In this document: positions 24,271 to 33,417 of the stretch, one piece after another | Layout of the letters: each line of letters starts with the position of its first letter | Numbering within the stretch: the first letter of the stretch is position 1 | Assembly: GCA_002478565.1 (NCBI GenBank) | Contig: DLPC01000026.1 | Location: forward strand, 1-64,000 | Direction: 5' to 3' | DNA length: 64,000 bases | DNA from: Flavobacteriales bacterium UBA7468 | GTDB taxonomy: Bacteria > Bacteroidota > Bacteroidia > Flavobacteriales_D > Crocinitomicaceae | The notes under the pieces: generated by a model | Database searches by the model: none | Told to the model about the DNA's origin: nothing | Seen by the model: only the letters and a program-made list of their open reading frames with translations | Made by a program: the position numbers and the translations under genes

Positions 24271-25908
24271 ATGGCAAAAGAAATTTATTTCGATGTAGAA
24301 GCCCGCGAAAAATTAAAAAGAGGCGTAGATGCATTAGCAAATGCAGTAAAAGTAACATTAGGTCCAAAAGGTCGCAATGTTGTAATTGGTAAAAAATTTG
24401 GTGCGCCACACGTTACAAAAGACGGCGTAAGTGTAGCCAAAGAAATTGAGCTCAAAGATCCTATCGAAAATATGGGAGCTCAAATGGTCAAAGAAGTGGC
24501 TTCCAAAACAGCAGATATCGCCGGTGATGGAACCACAACCGCTACAGTTCTTGCACAAGCTATCGTTACGGCAGGGCTCAAAAATGTGGCAGCTGGCGCT
24601 AATCCTATGGATCTCAAGCGAGGTATTGACAAAGCAGTTACTGAAGTGGTTGCCAACCTCAAAAAGTTATCCAAACAAGTGGGTAATGACAATAGTAAAA
24701 TTGAGCAAATTGCCACAATTTCTGCCAACAATGATGAAACAATCGGAAAGCTCATTGCTGAAGCGATGAAAGTGGTAGGCAACGATGGTGTCATTACGGT
24801 TGAAGAAGCAAAAGGAACCGAGACTGAAGTTAAAACGGTTGAAGGTATGCAATTTGACCGCGGATACTTATCGCCATATTTTGTTACGAATGCCGATAAA
24901 ATGATCACTGAAATGGAGAATCCATTGATTTTGATCTCAGAAAAGAAAATTTCGAGCATGAAAGAATTGCTACCAATTCTTGAGCCGGTGGTTCAATCAG
25001 GAAAATCGCTTTTAATTATTGCTGAAGATGTCGATGGAGAAGCACTTGGCACCCTTGTTGTCAATCGTTTGCGTGGTTCATTGAAAGTGGCAGCTGTAAA
25101 AGCACCAGGTTTTGGAGACCGTCGCAAAGCGATGCTAGAAGATATCGCAATTCTAACTGGTGGTACCGTAATCTCAGAAGAACGCGGCATGACACTCGAG
25201 AATGTAACCCTTGATATGTTGGGTTCTGCTCAAAAAATTGACATCGACAAAGACAACACAACAATCGTTAACGGAAAAGGTAAAAAAGCCGATATCCAAG
25301 CACGTGTAGGTCAAATTCGTGCACAAATTGAGCAAACAACTTCAGACTATGACCGCGAAAAATTACAAGAGCGTTTAGCTAAGTTAGCAGGAGGTGTTGC
25401 GGTACTTTATGTTGGTGCACCAACCGAAGTCGAAATGAAAGAGAAGAAAGACCGCGTTGACGACGCTCTTGCTGCTACACGCGCAGCAGTGGAAGAAGGT
25501 ATCGTACCTGGTGGTGGTGTCGCTTTAATCCGTGCTATTGAAACACTCGATAAGCTCAAAGGTGCGAACGAAGACGAAATGACCGGTATTCAGATTGTGA
25601 AGCGTGCTGCTGAAGAGCCACTCCGTCAAATCATTGCCAACGCAGGTGGTGAAGGAGCGGTGATCGTTCAGCGCGTACGCGAAGGAAAAGCTGATTTCGG
25701 CTACAATGCACGTACAGATGTGTTCGAGCCACTCTACAAATCTGGTGTCATTGACCCTACCAAAGTAACACGTATTGCAGTTGAAAACGCATCTTCAATC
25801 GCAGCGATGCTTCTCACCACTGAGTGTGTCATTGCTGATGAGCCTGAAGAAGCAAATCCTGCTGCAGGTATGGCAGGCATGGGTGGCGGAATGCCAGGCA
25901 TGATGTAA
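24271..25908 (+). CDS. groEL: Chaperonin GroEL
   Basis: The 60-kDa chaperonin that folds proteins in its double ring. The 545 residues include the nucleotide site GDGTTTATVLA, the AAVEEGIVPGGGVALIRA signature and the Gly/Met-rich C-terminal tail ending GGGMPGMM. Length and tail are those of a housekeeping GroEL. Two UUCG-loop terminators follow. Confidence 0.98.
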   Translation: MAKEIYFDVEAREKLKRGVDALANAVKVTLGPKGRNVVIGKKFGAPHVTKDGVSVAKEIELKDPIENMGAQMVKEVASKTADIAGDGTTTATVLAQAIVTAGLKNVAAGANPMDLKRGIDKAVTEVVANLKKLSKQVGNDNSKIEQIATISANNDETIGKLIAEAMKVVGNDGVITVEEAKGTETEVKTVEGMQFDRGYLSPYFVTNADKMITEMENPLILISEKKISSMKELLPILEPVVQSGKSLLIIAEDVDGEALGTLVVNRLRGSLKVAAVKAPGFGDRRKAMLEDIAILTGGTVISEERGMTLENVTLDMLGSAQKIDIDKDNTTIVNGKGKKADIQARVGQIRAQIEQTTSDYDREKLQERLAKLAGGVAVLYVGAPTEVEMKEKKDRVDDALAATRAAVEEGIVPGGGVALIRAIETLDKLKGANEDEMTGIQIVKRAAEEPLRQIIANAGGEGAVIVQRVREGKADFGYNARTDVFEPLYKSGVIDPTKVTRIAVENASSIAAMLLTTECVIADEPEEANPAAGMAGMGGGMPGMM

Positions 25909-25914
25909 GGATCC

Positions 25915-25934
25915 AAGAGCCTTCGGGCTCTTTA
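25915..25934 (+). terminator. First of two tandem terminators after groEL
   Basis: A 7-bp stem AAGAGCC/GGCTCTT closed by a UUCG tetraloop, followed by a weak T-rich tail. Confidence 0.8.
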
Positions 25935-25983
25935 TCATTTCTTTCTTCCCGACGCATTCGGATAGCGAGAAATGTCTATATAG

Positions 25984-26007
25984 AGCCACCTTCGGGTGGC
26001 TTTCTTT
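25984..26007 (+). terminator. Second of two tandem terminators after groEL
   Basis: A 7-bp stem AGCCACC/GGTGGCT with a UUCG tetraloop and TTTCTTT tail. It doubles the groEL stop and lies directly before the SRAP gene. Confidence 0.8.
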
Positions 26008-26009
26008 AT

Positions 26010-26017
26010 TATATTTG
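26010..26017 (+). promoter_or_regulatory. -7-like element just before the SRAP gene
   Basis: TATATTTG matches TAnnTTTG and ends 4 nt before the ATG at 26022. Transcription would begin at or next to the start codon. No -33 TTG is seen, since the place is taken by the terminator stem. Confidence 0.35.
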
Positions 26018-26021
26018 GGAT

Positions 26022-26732
26022 ATGTGTTACAGCAATTCTTCTACCTCTACGACCTTGCAGCTTGCAGAGCGTTATCAGAAATTAAAGCCCATAACTGCAC
26101 CGGAATTGCAATATTACTTTGCTTCAGGTTTTAATTTTCCTCGCTGGAACATCCTTACTAACGATGACACCATTCAGCAAATGCGTTGGGGTTTGTTGCC
26201 AAGTTGGTACAAGGGAGGTAATTGGATGGAATTTGCTGCAAAAACGCTCAATGCGCGTATTGAAACCTGCTCGGAAAAAGCATCATTTAAGCATTTAGTC
26301 AGTAGTAAAAGATGCATTATTCCGTCTAGCGGCTTCTTTGAATGGCATACGGAAGGCAAATTGAAAACACCCTATTTTATTCATTCCGCACAGCAAGAAA
26401 TCTTCTCAATTGCAGGTCTTTACGATAGCTGGTTAGATCAAACTACAGGTGCTTTCGAAAATACATTTACCATCTTGACTACCGAGGCCAATCAGCTGAT
26501 GGCTGAGATTCACAATTCAAAAAAACGCATGCCGCTGATATTGCACCATGATGAAGAAAAAGTATGGTTAGATGGTTTACTCGAAATCCAGGACGTAATG
26601 AATCGAGATGATCTTCAATTGGAGGCTTGGGAGGTCGATAAGCGCATATTGTTAAGCCCAAATGCAAATAATTCTCAAGTTAGCCAACGATATCAGTCCA
26701 ATCTTGGCATTCAAAAAGGCTTATTTGATTAA
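26022..26732 (+). CDS. SRAP (YedK/HMCES) family abasic-site DNA-protein crosslink protein
   Basis: SRAP proteins link their Cys2 to abasic sites in single-stranded DNA and shield them. The 236 residues start MCYSN, so Cys2 is in place once Met1 is removed. The conserved blocks RWGLLPSW, LNARIET, CIIPSSGFFEW and HNSKKRMPLIL follow, with the active-site Asn, Glu and His. It is a single gene on its own, between the groEL terminators and an unrelated lipoprotein. Confidence 0.92.
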   Translation: MCYSNSSTSTTLQLAERYQKLKPITAPELQYYFASGFNFPRWNILTNDDTIQQMRWGLLPSWYKGGNWMEFAAKTLNARIETCSEKASFKHLVSSKRCIIPSSGFFEWHTEGKLKTPYFIHSAQQEIFSIAGLYDSWLDQTTGAFENTFTILTTEANQLMAEIHNSKKRMPLILHHDEEKVWLDGLLEIQDVMNRDDLQLEAWEVDKRILLSPNANNSQVSQRYQSNLGIQKGLFD

Positions 26733-26754
26733 TTTTGGCACTACAATTGCTTTG
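26724..26754 (+). promoter_or_regulatory. Candidate promoter of the lipoprotein at 26763
   Basis: TTTG (26724-26727), 19-nt spacer and TTGCTTTG (26747-26754), one mismatch to TAnnTTTG. It overlaps the end of the SRAP gene. Confidence 0.4.
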
Positions 26755-26762
26755 CAGCGCTT

Positions 26763-27428
26763 ATGAAATTATTCCTTACTTTTTTTCTGTTTTTCCTTTT
26801 AGGTTCTTGTATCGAGATCTCCGATGATCTAACCCTTAATAATGATGGCTCAGGTACGCTCAAGTATAAGATCAATTTAAGCGCAAGTAAAGTAAAAGTA
26901 AACTCAATTCTGGCCTTAGATAGCTTACAAGGAAAACCAGTTCCATCTGTACAAGAAATCTCTGCTAAAATCAAAGAGTTTGTAAAAATTTTAGATGCCC
27001 AACCCGGCGTTAGTAATGTTCTCATGGAGGAAAATTATACCGACTTTATTTTCAAGTTGAGTTGTGATTTCACAAGTGTTAAATTGCTGCAAGATGGCAT
27101 CAAACGCAGTATCGAACAAATTAGTAAGGATAAAGTCAATTTACAACAAGAAGAGAATTGGCTCAGTTGGGATGGAACCACGCTCAAACGAAGTATCCCA
27201 AGCTATGTAGCGGAGCAAATCAAAGCCTACAAATTTGAAGATGAGGCTTTGCTAAAAGAAGGCGTTTACACCTCTATTGCTCGCTTTGAAAGACCCGTTC
27301 AACGTTTTGAAAATAAACTCGGAACCCTCAGTAAAAATCAACAAGCGGTCTTGGTTCGAACCAATACTTTTTTATTGAAAGAAAACCAGGCACTTTTAGA
27401 TAATATAATTGTCTTGACACCAAGATGA
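26763..27428 (+). CDS. Lipoprotein of unknown function, 221 aa
   Basis: Residues 1-16 form a lipoprotein signal with LGSC, Cys16 being the lipid site. The mature part begins IEISDDLTLNNDGSGTLKYKINLSASK, a pattern like other small Bacteroidota lipoproteins that carry a beta-strand-rich N-terminal domain. A helical middle and a C-terminal part ending in LDNIIVLTPR follow. I do not assign a family. It is 44 nt before the exported protein at 27473 and probably forms a unit with the two genes that follow. Confidence 0.82.
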   Translation: MKLFLTFFLFFLLGSCIEISDDLTLNNDGSGTLKYKINLSASKVKVNSILALDSLQGKPVPSVQEISAKIKEFVKILDAQPGVSNVLMEENYTDFIFKLSCDFTSVKLLQDGIKRSIEQISKDKVNLQQEENWLSWDGTTLKRSIPSYVAEQIKAYKFEDEALLKEGVYTSIARFERPVQRFENKLGTLSKNQQAVLVRTNTFLLKENQALLDNIIVLTPR

Positions 27429-27472
27429 TACTCACGGATTATGCTTAACTTCGTCCTATAACATTCATACTC

Positions 27473-29335
27473 GTGGACAAAGCTTTCAAGAATTATTTTT
27501 GGCTCTGTATTGTTGGCCTTTTTTCTAGTACAACTATTGCTCAAACGGCTGAGCGTCAGTCCGAACATCTCATTCCAACCGATGCAGTAACCGTTTTTAG
27601 CATCAACAATATCAGCCTACTTCAAAAAATATCCATGGATGACCTCGTTCAATACGAGTTCATGTCAGATGTTCATCAAGAATTATTTGATGGTTCAACT
27701 TCTGGTAAAACGCTCAAAGATGCAGGCCTTGACTTCAATCAACGGCTCAATTTATTTTACGGCAAAACAACCAAAACAGAACTTACAGGTTTTACTTTTG
27801 GCGTTGGCAACAAGCCACAACTTTTTGAAGTCTTTGATGATTTTCAAACGCTCCAGAGCGATATCAAAGGACTAGAAGTCTACGGGACCTTCTTCAACAA
27901 CCTACTTATCCAGGGTAATACAGCACTTTTGTTGCGCATCGAGCCAACGATGGAATACATCGACCAAGTAACAGATTCCATATGGTATGCAAGGGGTAAT
28001 GAAATGCCGTTTGATTTTTTTGATGAGGTTCAGCAGGATGAAGAGGTGCTAAACGAGCAAGAATACGACACCCAAAGTGGACTTTTTCCGGAAGCGACAG
28101 AAAACCCGCTAATAAAAAATTATTATGAGCTCAGAGACAGTGTACAAGTCATCCTACAACAAGCAGAACTTGAGCGCGTAATTGCTCAAATCTTTATTGA
28201 GGGTAAAAATCTATGTTCCCAAGATCAACGTTTTGTAACACAACTTTCGCACAATGCTGAAGGTGCATTCTACCTTGACAACGCAAGAAATCTCGATAAA
28301 TCACAAGGTTTATGGTATTTTCAGACTGTGCTACCGACGCTTTACAAAGACATTCAAGAACTTTATGCTGGCAACGTCATTTTGGGCGATTTATTTCTGA
28401 AAGACAACAGTGTAGAATTTGCAGTTGAGGCAAAATATGGCCCCGCTCTTGGCAGTATTTACAGCGAAATGAATGACGCTAAATTTGATAAAAATGTCCT
28501 CAAATATATTCCTGCCTCTAGCTCTGCCTATTTCACCTACAATATCAATTTGCAAAAAGCATACGAGCAAGCATACAAAGTGATTCTCCCTTTGCTTTCC
28601 GATGAAAAAAATGCGCAGATTGCGATGAATGTTTTGACACTCGAATTACTCAATGAATTTGTCAATAAAGAGGCGCTATTTAGCACTTACAAAGGCAGCA
28701 TGTTTGGTACATTCAATGGCGTAGAAAAAATCAAGACGAAGAAAATTGAATTTTATTACGACGAAGAAACTTTCGAATATGGCGAGCGCGAAACCGATAC
28801 TGAGACTGAAATGCCTGTGTTTACGCTAGGATTCTCGACAGAGCGCTCTGACATTCCAGAGCTTGTGTTAAAACATCTTTCTAGACTTACTTCTCGCGTT
28901 CAGAAGCATGAAAATTATTGGCGTTTTGAAAACGCTATTCTAGATGCCGCTCCACTATTTATCATTAATACAGGTGACCTACTTATCCTGTCAAATGATG
29001 CTGGTTTTGCAACCAACTATTCCAAGGGCTATGGTAAATTAGCACTTTCGAAAAAAGAAGCAAAAAAAGCTAGTAAGGGGGGCTTTATGTATGGGAAGGT
29101 AGATATCAGCAGTACACTCAACCGTTTTCCTACGGAGTTGCTGACGCCAAAAAATGCTGAAATCATTTCCTCTTTGAAAGGAAAATCCGGAATGCTTGAG
29201 CTCATTTCGTCAGAGACAAACAATGAACATACTACTTTCAAACTCAATTATACATTTAAAGGAGAGGAAGAAACAGGCAAACATTTGTTGGACCTCATCA
29301 ACTCACTTTATTTAGTTTATACCTTAAATCCTTAG
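27473..29335 (+). CDS. Large exported protein, DUF4836-like, function unknown
   Basis: 620 residues from a GTG start, with a signal peptide ending near TTIAQ. The mature N-terminus (HLIPTDAVTVFSINNISLLQKI) and overall length resemble the DUF4836 group of Bacteroidota envelope proteins, where the text states that a protein is a poor conductor of nothing else; the match is from memory and weak. There is an acidic stretch near residue 190 (EVLNEQEYDTQ) and another at about 425-440. The protein at 29338 shares part of its pattern. It lies 2 nt before that gene, so the two are co-expressed. Confidence 0.8.
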   Translation: MDKAFKNYFWLCIVGLFSSTTIAQTAERQSEHLIPTDAVTVFSINNISLLQKISMDDLVQYEFMSDVHQELFDGSTSGKTLKDAGLDFNQRLNLFYGKTTKTELTGFTFGVGNKPQLFEVFDDFQTLQSDIKGLEVYGTFFNNLLIQGNTALLLRIEPTMEYIDQVTDSIWYARGNEMPFDFFDEVQQDEEVLNEQEYDTQSGLFPEATENPLIKNYYELRDSVQVILQQAELERVIAQIFIEGKNLCSQDQRFVTQLSHNAEGAFYLDNARNLDKSQGLWYFQTVLPTLYKDIQELYAGNVILGDLFLKDNSVEFAVEAKYGPALGSIYSEMNDAKFDKNVLKYIPASSSAYFTYNINLQKAYEQAYKVILPLLSDEKNAQIAMNVLTLELLNEFVNKEALFSTYKGSMFGTFNGVEKIKTKKIEFYYDEETFEYGERETDTETEMPVFTLGFSTERSDIPELVLKHLSRLTSRVQKHENYWRFENAILDAAPLFIINTGDLLILSNDAGFATNYSKGYGKLALSKKEAKKASKGGFMYGKVDISSTLNRFPTELLTPKNAEIISSLKGKSGMLELISSETNNEHTTFKLNYTFKGEEETGKHLLDLINSLYLVYTLNP

Positions 29336-29337
29336 AC

Positions 29338-30666
29338 ATGTACCGGAAGTTCTTGACGCTCGTCATGATTGCTGGTGCTTTGGCACTGATACTATTTGTC
29401 AAATCATTTTTATTCGCGGTTCCAAAATCTCCACGACTCATAGACCGTCTTCCAACCGCCGATTTTCTCGCTAAAGCGAACATCTTAGAACTTGCCAAAG
29501 AAACCAATTCCTTGTTGCAATACAACAAGTTATCCATTCGCGATTTCACGACCTATGAGTTCCTGCTTGGGCAAGGCAAGCAATATGGCCTAGACCTCGA
29601 GCAAGACGCCTATTTATTTGCGCAAGAAAATGGCGATTGGGGAGCTTTACTCAAACTAACAGATTCTTCGAAGGTTCAATTAGGTATAGAACGACTAAAA
29701 AAATATGCCGAACTACAAGATTCAGTCATCGGGAGCACTACCTTTTATTATATCAAAAAAGAAAAGTCTTATTTACACTATGGTAAAGATTACGCATTCA
29801 TTTATCAAGGGGCTCAGTTTGAAAAAATCCTCAATCAAGTTGCTTCTGCACACTACGGTGATCTACATCAAGATTGGGATATATTCTTGAAGCAAAAACA
29901 ATTCAAGAATGAGCATTTAGTGATTTACGCCAATTGGCCCAAATTACGAAACTACAACATCCAAACGGCCATGTTTGCCCACGACAGTGACTCACTAGGT
30001 TTCAAACTGAAAAGCTATGTCAAGAAGAAAACACCGCTCTATTTTTCACTTAAAAGAGACGGCTTAACTTATCATACGATGCCCCAGACAGATCGCTTAA
30101 TTGACGTGCACCTCGACATCCGTGAATTCAAGCAACATCCGGAAGATTCTGTTTATATCCAATTAGCAAAACTGAGTAGAAAAGTAGGATTTCCTTTTGA
30201 ACGCTTTTTAAAGGCATGGAATGGCGATCTCGTTTATCAACAAGGTGGCTTTCAAGTGCAAGAAACGCGTTATATCGAAACCCTCCTCGATGAAGATTTC
30301 AATGAAACAGAGGTAGAGCGTGTACGCTACGACACCGTGCCAGCATTTTCTGTTTTTGCCTCCCTCAATAGAATGGGGCCACTATTTATATCAAAATTAG
30401 CGCAAAAAGGTCTGTTACGTGAAGATGAGGGTGGCTATCGATTTTTGTTTTCACCATTACTTCGTTTCAATAAAATCGGGCCTTTTTACCAATATTACAC
30501 CGGTGATTTACCTCCCAGAATTATCAAGGGTCATGACAACCAAGTCTTGTGGAAACACAAAGGAACCAACTATTATTTTCGCATAGAACGCATGACGCGT
30601 TACGAAGTATTCGGAACACTTCAAGTACCAGTTAGAAGTCTGCTAAGAAGAAATAAGCTGATTTAA
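29338..30666 (+). CDS. Membrane-anchored protein related to the 27473 product, function unknown
   Basis: 442 residues. Residues about 7-28 (FLTLVMIAGALALILFV) form one membrane anchor, with the rest outside the cytoplasm. The start of the outer domain, RLPTADFLAKANILELAKE then KLSIRDFTTYEFLLGQG, parallels LIPTDAVTVFSINNISLL then KISMDDLVQYEFMSD in the preceding protein. The two look like diverged relatives with different anchoring. Its TAA stop touches the stop of the convergent dus gene with no base between. Function unknown. Confidence 0.8.
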   Translation: MYRKFLTLVMIAGALALILFVKSFLFAVPKSPRLIDRLPTADFLAKANILELAKETNSLLQYNKLSIRDFTTYEFLLGQGKQYGLDLEQDAYLFAQENGDWGALLKLTDSSKVQLGIERLKKYAELQDSVIGSTTFYYIKKEKSYLHYGKDYAFIYQGAQFEKILNQVASAHYGDLHQDWDIFLKQKQFKNEHLVIYANWPKLRNYNIQTAMFAHDSDSLGFKLKSYVKKKTPLYFSLKRDGLTYHTMPQTDRLIDVHLDIREFKQHPEDSVYIQLAKLSRKVGFPFERFLKAWNGDLVYQQGGFQVQETRYIETLLDEDFNETEVERVRYDTVPAFSVFASLNRMGPLFISKLAQKGLLREDEGGYRFLFSPLLRFNKIGPFYQYYTGDLPPRIIKGHDNQVLWKHKGTNYYFRIERMTRYEVFGTLQVPVRSLLRRNKLI

Positions 30667-31662
30667 TTAGCCTACCAATAAAAACTCTTCTTGATGTGCT
30701 TCAATGTAATCAAGTATTTCGAGGATTTCATCGAGTTCTGAGGTCGTCACGAGCTTAGTTCTATAATCTTTAAAATGCGAGATGCCTTTGAAGTAGTTGG
30801 TGTAGTGGCGTTTCATCTCTGTGATGCCTAACTTAGGGCCTTTCCACTTGATACTCATGAGCAAATGTTCGCGACAAGCAATAACGCGCTCGGCAACAGT
30901 AGGCCCTTCAAGTTTCTCACCAGTTTGAATATAATGTTTGATTTCTCTAAAAATCCAAGGATAGCCAATAGAGGCGCGGCCAATCATGACGCCATCAACA
31001 CCATAGCGGTTTTTGTATTCAACAGCTTTTTCTGGACTATCGATATCGCCATTTCCGAAAACTGGAATGCGCATGCGCGGATTGTTCTTGACTTCTGCTA
31101 TTAAAGACCAATCGGCCTCACCCTTGTACATTTGTTTTCGGGTACGACCATGGATAGAGATGGCTTCAATTCCGATGTCTTGAAGACGTTCAGCTGCTTC
31201 AACTACGTTTTTGGTGTCGTCATCCCAGCCCAAACGAGTTTTAACGGTTACGGGGAGTTTAGTGGCTTTAACGATCTCGGAGGTGAGACGCACCATTTTT
31301 GGAATATCTTGAAGGAGGCCTGCACCAGCACCTTTGCACGTTACTTTCTTGACAGGACAGCCGTAATTGATATCGATGAGGTCTGGTTGTACAGCCTCTA
31401 TGATTTGTGCCGACTGCACCATGCTCTCGGTTTCTGAACCAAAAATTTGAATCCCAATGGGTCTTTCGTATTCAAAAATATCGAGTTTTTGGCGACTTTT
31501 CGCCGCATCTCTGATGAGCCCTTCAGAGGAGATGAACTCTGTGTACATAAGGTCTGCGCCGTATTGTTTACAGAGTGCTCTAAATGGCGGATCGCTGACA
31601 TCTTCCATTGGTGCAAGGAGCAATGGAAAATCGCTTAATTCGATATTTCTAATTTTTACCAT
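30667..31662 (-). CDS. dusB: tRNA-dihydrouridine synthase
   Basis: FMN enzyme that reduces uridine in the tRNA D-loop. The 331-residue protein has the TIM-barrel start LLLAPMEDVSDPPFRALCK, the active-site Cys in INYGCPVKKV, KTRLGW, the phosphate-binding SIHGRTRKQMYKG and VFGNGDI and VMIGRASIGYPWIF. Its closest fit is the DusB group. It is 3 nt after the mannose-1-phosphate guanylyltransferase gene. Confidence 0.92.
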   Translation of the reverse strand: MVKIRNIELSDFPLLLAPMEDVSDPPFRALCKQYGADLMYTEFISSEGLIRDAAKSRQKLDIFEYERPIGIQIFGSETESMVQSAQIIEAVQPDLIDINYGCPVKKVTCKGAGAGLLQDIPKMVRLTSEIVKATKLPVTVKTRLGWDDDTKNVVEAAERLQDIGIEAISIHGRTRKQMYKGEADWSLIAEVKNNPRMRIPVFGNGDIDSPEKAVEYKNRYGVDGVMIGRASIGYPWIFREIKHYIQTGEKLEGPTVAERVIACREHLLMSIKWKGPKLGITEMKRHYTNYFKGISHFKDYRTKLVTTSELDEILEILDYIEAHQEEFLLVG

Positions 31663-31665
31663 GGA

Positions 31666-32736
31666 TCAAGCTTGCCCCATTTGTTTGAGGTATTCTTTGA
31701 GTTTTTGCTCGTTACTCAGTCTTAAGACCATTAGTTTGTCATCGGATTCAACCACAATGTAATCTTGTAGGCCGTCAAGTAAAACAGTTTTATGTGAAGG
31801 TACATTGACCAAACAATTTGCAGAGTCAAACGCATAGATTTGACCCCCTATGAGTGAGTTTTGCTGTGCATCTTTTTGCAAGTGTGTGGTTAGGCTTCCC
31901 CATGTGCCGAGATCACTCCAGTCGAAATCGGCAAGGACAACACTTACGTTATTGGCTTTTTCCATAACTGCAAAATCGATTGAAATATCGGGGCAAGCCG
32001 CAAATGCATCTTTCAAAAATGCGATTTCTTGGTCGCTGCCGTAAACTTTTGTGTCTTGGCTAAAAATTTGATAAATATCGTTTTGATGTGCAGCTAAGGC
32101 AGCCAAGATTACTTCAGATTTCCAAACAAAAATTCCGGCATTCCAATAGAAAGTACCGGCATCCAAAAAGCTCTGTGCGGTTGCTAAATCAGGCTTTTCT
32201 CTGAATTGTAAAACAGGGCAAGCACTTCCTTTAGTGGTGTTTGCATCCTTAGCAAATTCTATATAACCGTAGCCAGTATCTGGGCGGCTTGGTTCAATAC
32301 CTAGTGTCACTAACTGACCACTTTGGGCTGTTTGCCATGCGACATTGATGATTTCTTCAAAACGCTTTTCATTGACGATGAGGTGATCGGCAGGTGAAAT
32401 GAGTAATGTAGCATTAGGGTCTAGTGCATGAATTTTCGCAGCAGCATAAGCGATGCAAGGTGCTGTATTTTTACGTTCAGGCTCGCACAATACTTGGCCT
32501 GCTGTCAGTTCAGGGAGTTGATCAAGCACTAATTGTTGGTAGGCACTGTTAGTTAATATGAAAATATTTTGAGTCGGAATAAAGCGATTCAGACGTTCAA
32601 AGGTCAGTCTAAGTAAAGATTTTCCAATCCCGAGCACATCTAAAAATTGCTTTGGATTTTCAGGTGTTGACATAGGCCAAAATCGGCTACCAACTCCGCC
32701 AGCCATAATGAGGCCGTATGTATTATTTTGTGTCAT
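31666..32736 (-). CDS. Mannose-1-phosphate guanylyltransferase
   Basis: Makes GDP-mannose from mannose-1-phosphate and GTP, for polysaccharide and glycan synthesis. The 356 residues have the nucleotidyltransferase loop IMAGGVGSRFWPMS, ISPADHLI, FREKP and FYWNAGIFVWK, in family order. It is the short form, without the C-terminal isomerase domain of ManC/AlgA. Translation may start at 32736 or two codons earlier at 32742; both overlap the end of the sprT-like gene. dus follows after 3 nt. Confidence 0.93.
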   Translation of the reverse strand: MTQNNTYGLIMAGGVGSRFWPMSTPENPKQFLDVLGIGKSLLRLTFERLNRFIPTQNIFILTNSAYQQLVLDQLPELTAGQVLCEPERKNTAPCIAYAAAKIHALDPNATLLISPADHLIVNEKRFEEIINVAWQTAQSGQLVTLGIEPSRPDTGYGYIEFAKDANTTKGSACPVLQFREKPDLATAQSFLDAGTFYWNAGIFVWKSEVILAALAAHQNDIYQIFSQDTKVYGSDQEIAFLKDAFAACPDISIDFAVMEKANNVSVVLADFDWSDLGTWGSLTTHLQKDAQQNSLIGGQIYAFDSANCLVNVPSHKTVLLDGLQDYIVVESDDKLMVLRLSNEQKLKEYLKQMGQA

Positions 32737-33352
32737 GTGCAATAGGTGTAACGGCGGCTAACGCATGTACGAGATACTGTTTGTTGCTGCCAATTTCGGT
32801 ACAAAGATAACGAGTTCTGCGCAGTTGCCCTTTTTTAAAGCGCTTCTGATTCAATAAAAATTCGGCATGAAGCGGCAAGGATTCTAAAGTATGCGTTTCT
32901 TCTTTTTTGTCGTAGGCTTTGAGTGCACGGCTCAAATGCAAGTCGGTACACGATGAGGCTTTTAATTGGGTCCAACTTTTCCAGAGCACCTTCTGTAGCT
33001 CAGCAGGCAAGGCTTCGCTCTCCAAGACTGGCAAGAGGCGTTCTCGAAATGCAGCCTTCCATTCTAAACCATGCGCAGCCACACGCCAGCCATGTTTGCG
33101 ATAGGTATCAAGGTGTGCAAGTTCGTGCAAGGACGTAATCAAAAAGCTATATGGGTTGAGGTCGCCATTGACCGTAATGATCGGTTTCTTTTGTAAAGGG
33201 CTTGTTCTGAAATCTCCTAACTTTGTTTTGCGACCCGGAACAATTTTGAATTGAATATTCGCGTTTAAAATGCAGTCAGTAAGGTAGGGTGCGAAATGAG
33301 CTGGTACGAACCTTGAAAGTGTATCAATAAAATGCTGACGCTTTTCATCCAT
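32723..33352 (-). CDS. SprT-like zinc metalloprotein
   Basis: 209 residues with the SprT/Spartan metalloprotease core: HELAH at residues 76-80 gives two zinc ligands and the catalytic Glu, and AAHGLEW (His94) supplies the third ligand. A basic C-terminal part follows (KRFKKGQLRRTRYLC). Eukaryotic Spartan cuts DNA-protein crosslinks; bacterial SprT is poorly studied. It is the first gene of the three-gene unit with the guanylyltransferase and dus. Its start is 65 nt from the divergent mlaE. Confidence 0.88.
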   Translation of the reverse strand: MDEKRQHFIDTLSRFVPAHFAPYLTDCILNANIQFKIVPGRKTKLGDFRTSPLQKKPIITVNGDLNPYSFLITSLHELAHLDTYRKHGWRVAAHGLEWKAAFRERLLPVLESEALPAELQKVLWKSWTQLKASSCTDLHLSRALKAYDKKEETHTLESLPLHAEFLLNQKRFKKGQLRRTRYLCTEIGSNKQYLVHALAAVTPIAHDTK

Positions 33353-33417
33353 AGCACAAAGATAAAAAGTGATTTGGCTTTGCTCGTTGTGGAAGTAATA
33401 ATGTTTAATTTAGCTTA

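Noticed and set aside
24480..24959. 159-codon open frame on the minus strand inside groEL
   Set aside because: It is antisense to a highly conserved gene, Ser/Leu/Ala-rich with no family pattern; a shadow of groEL codon usage.
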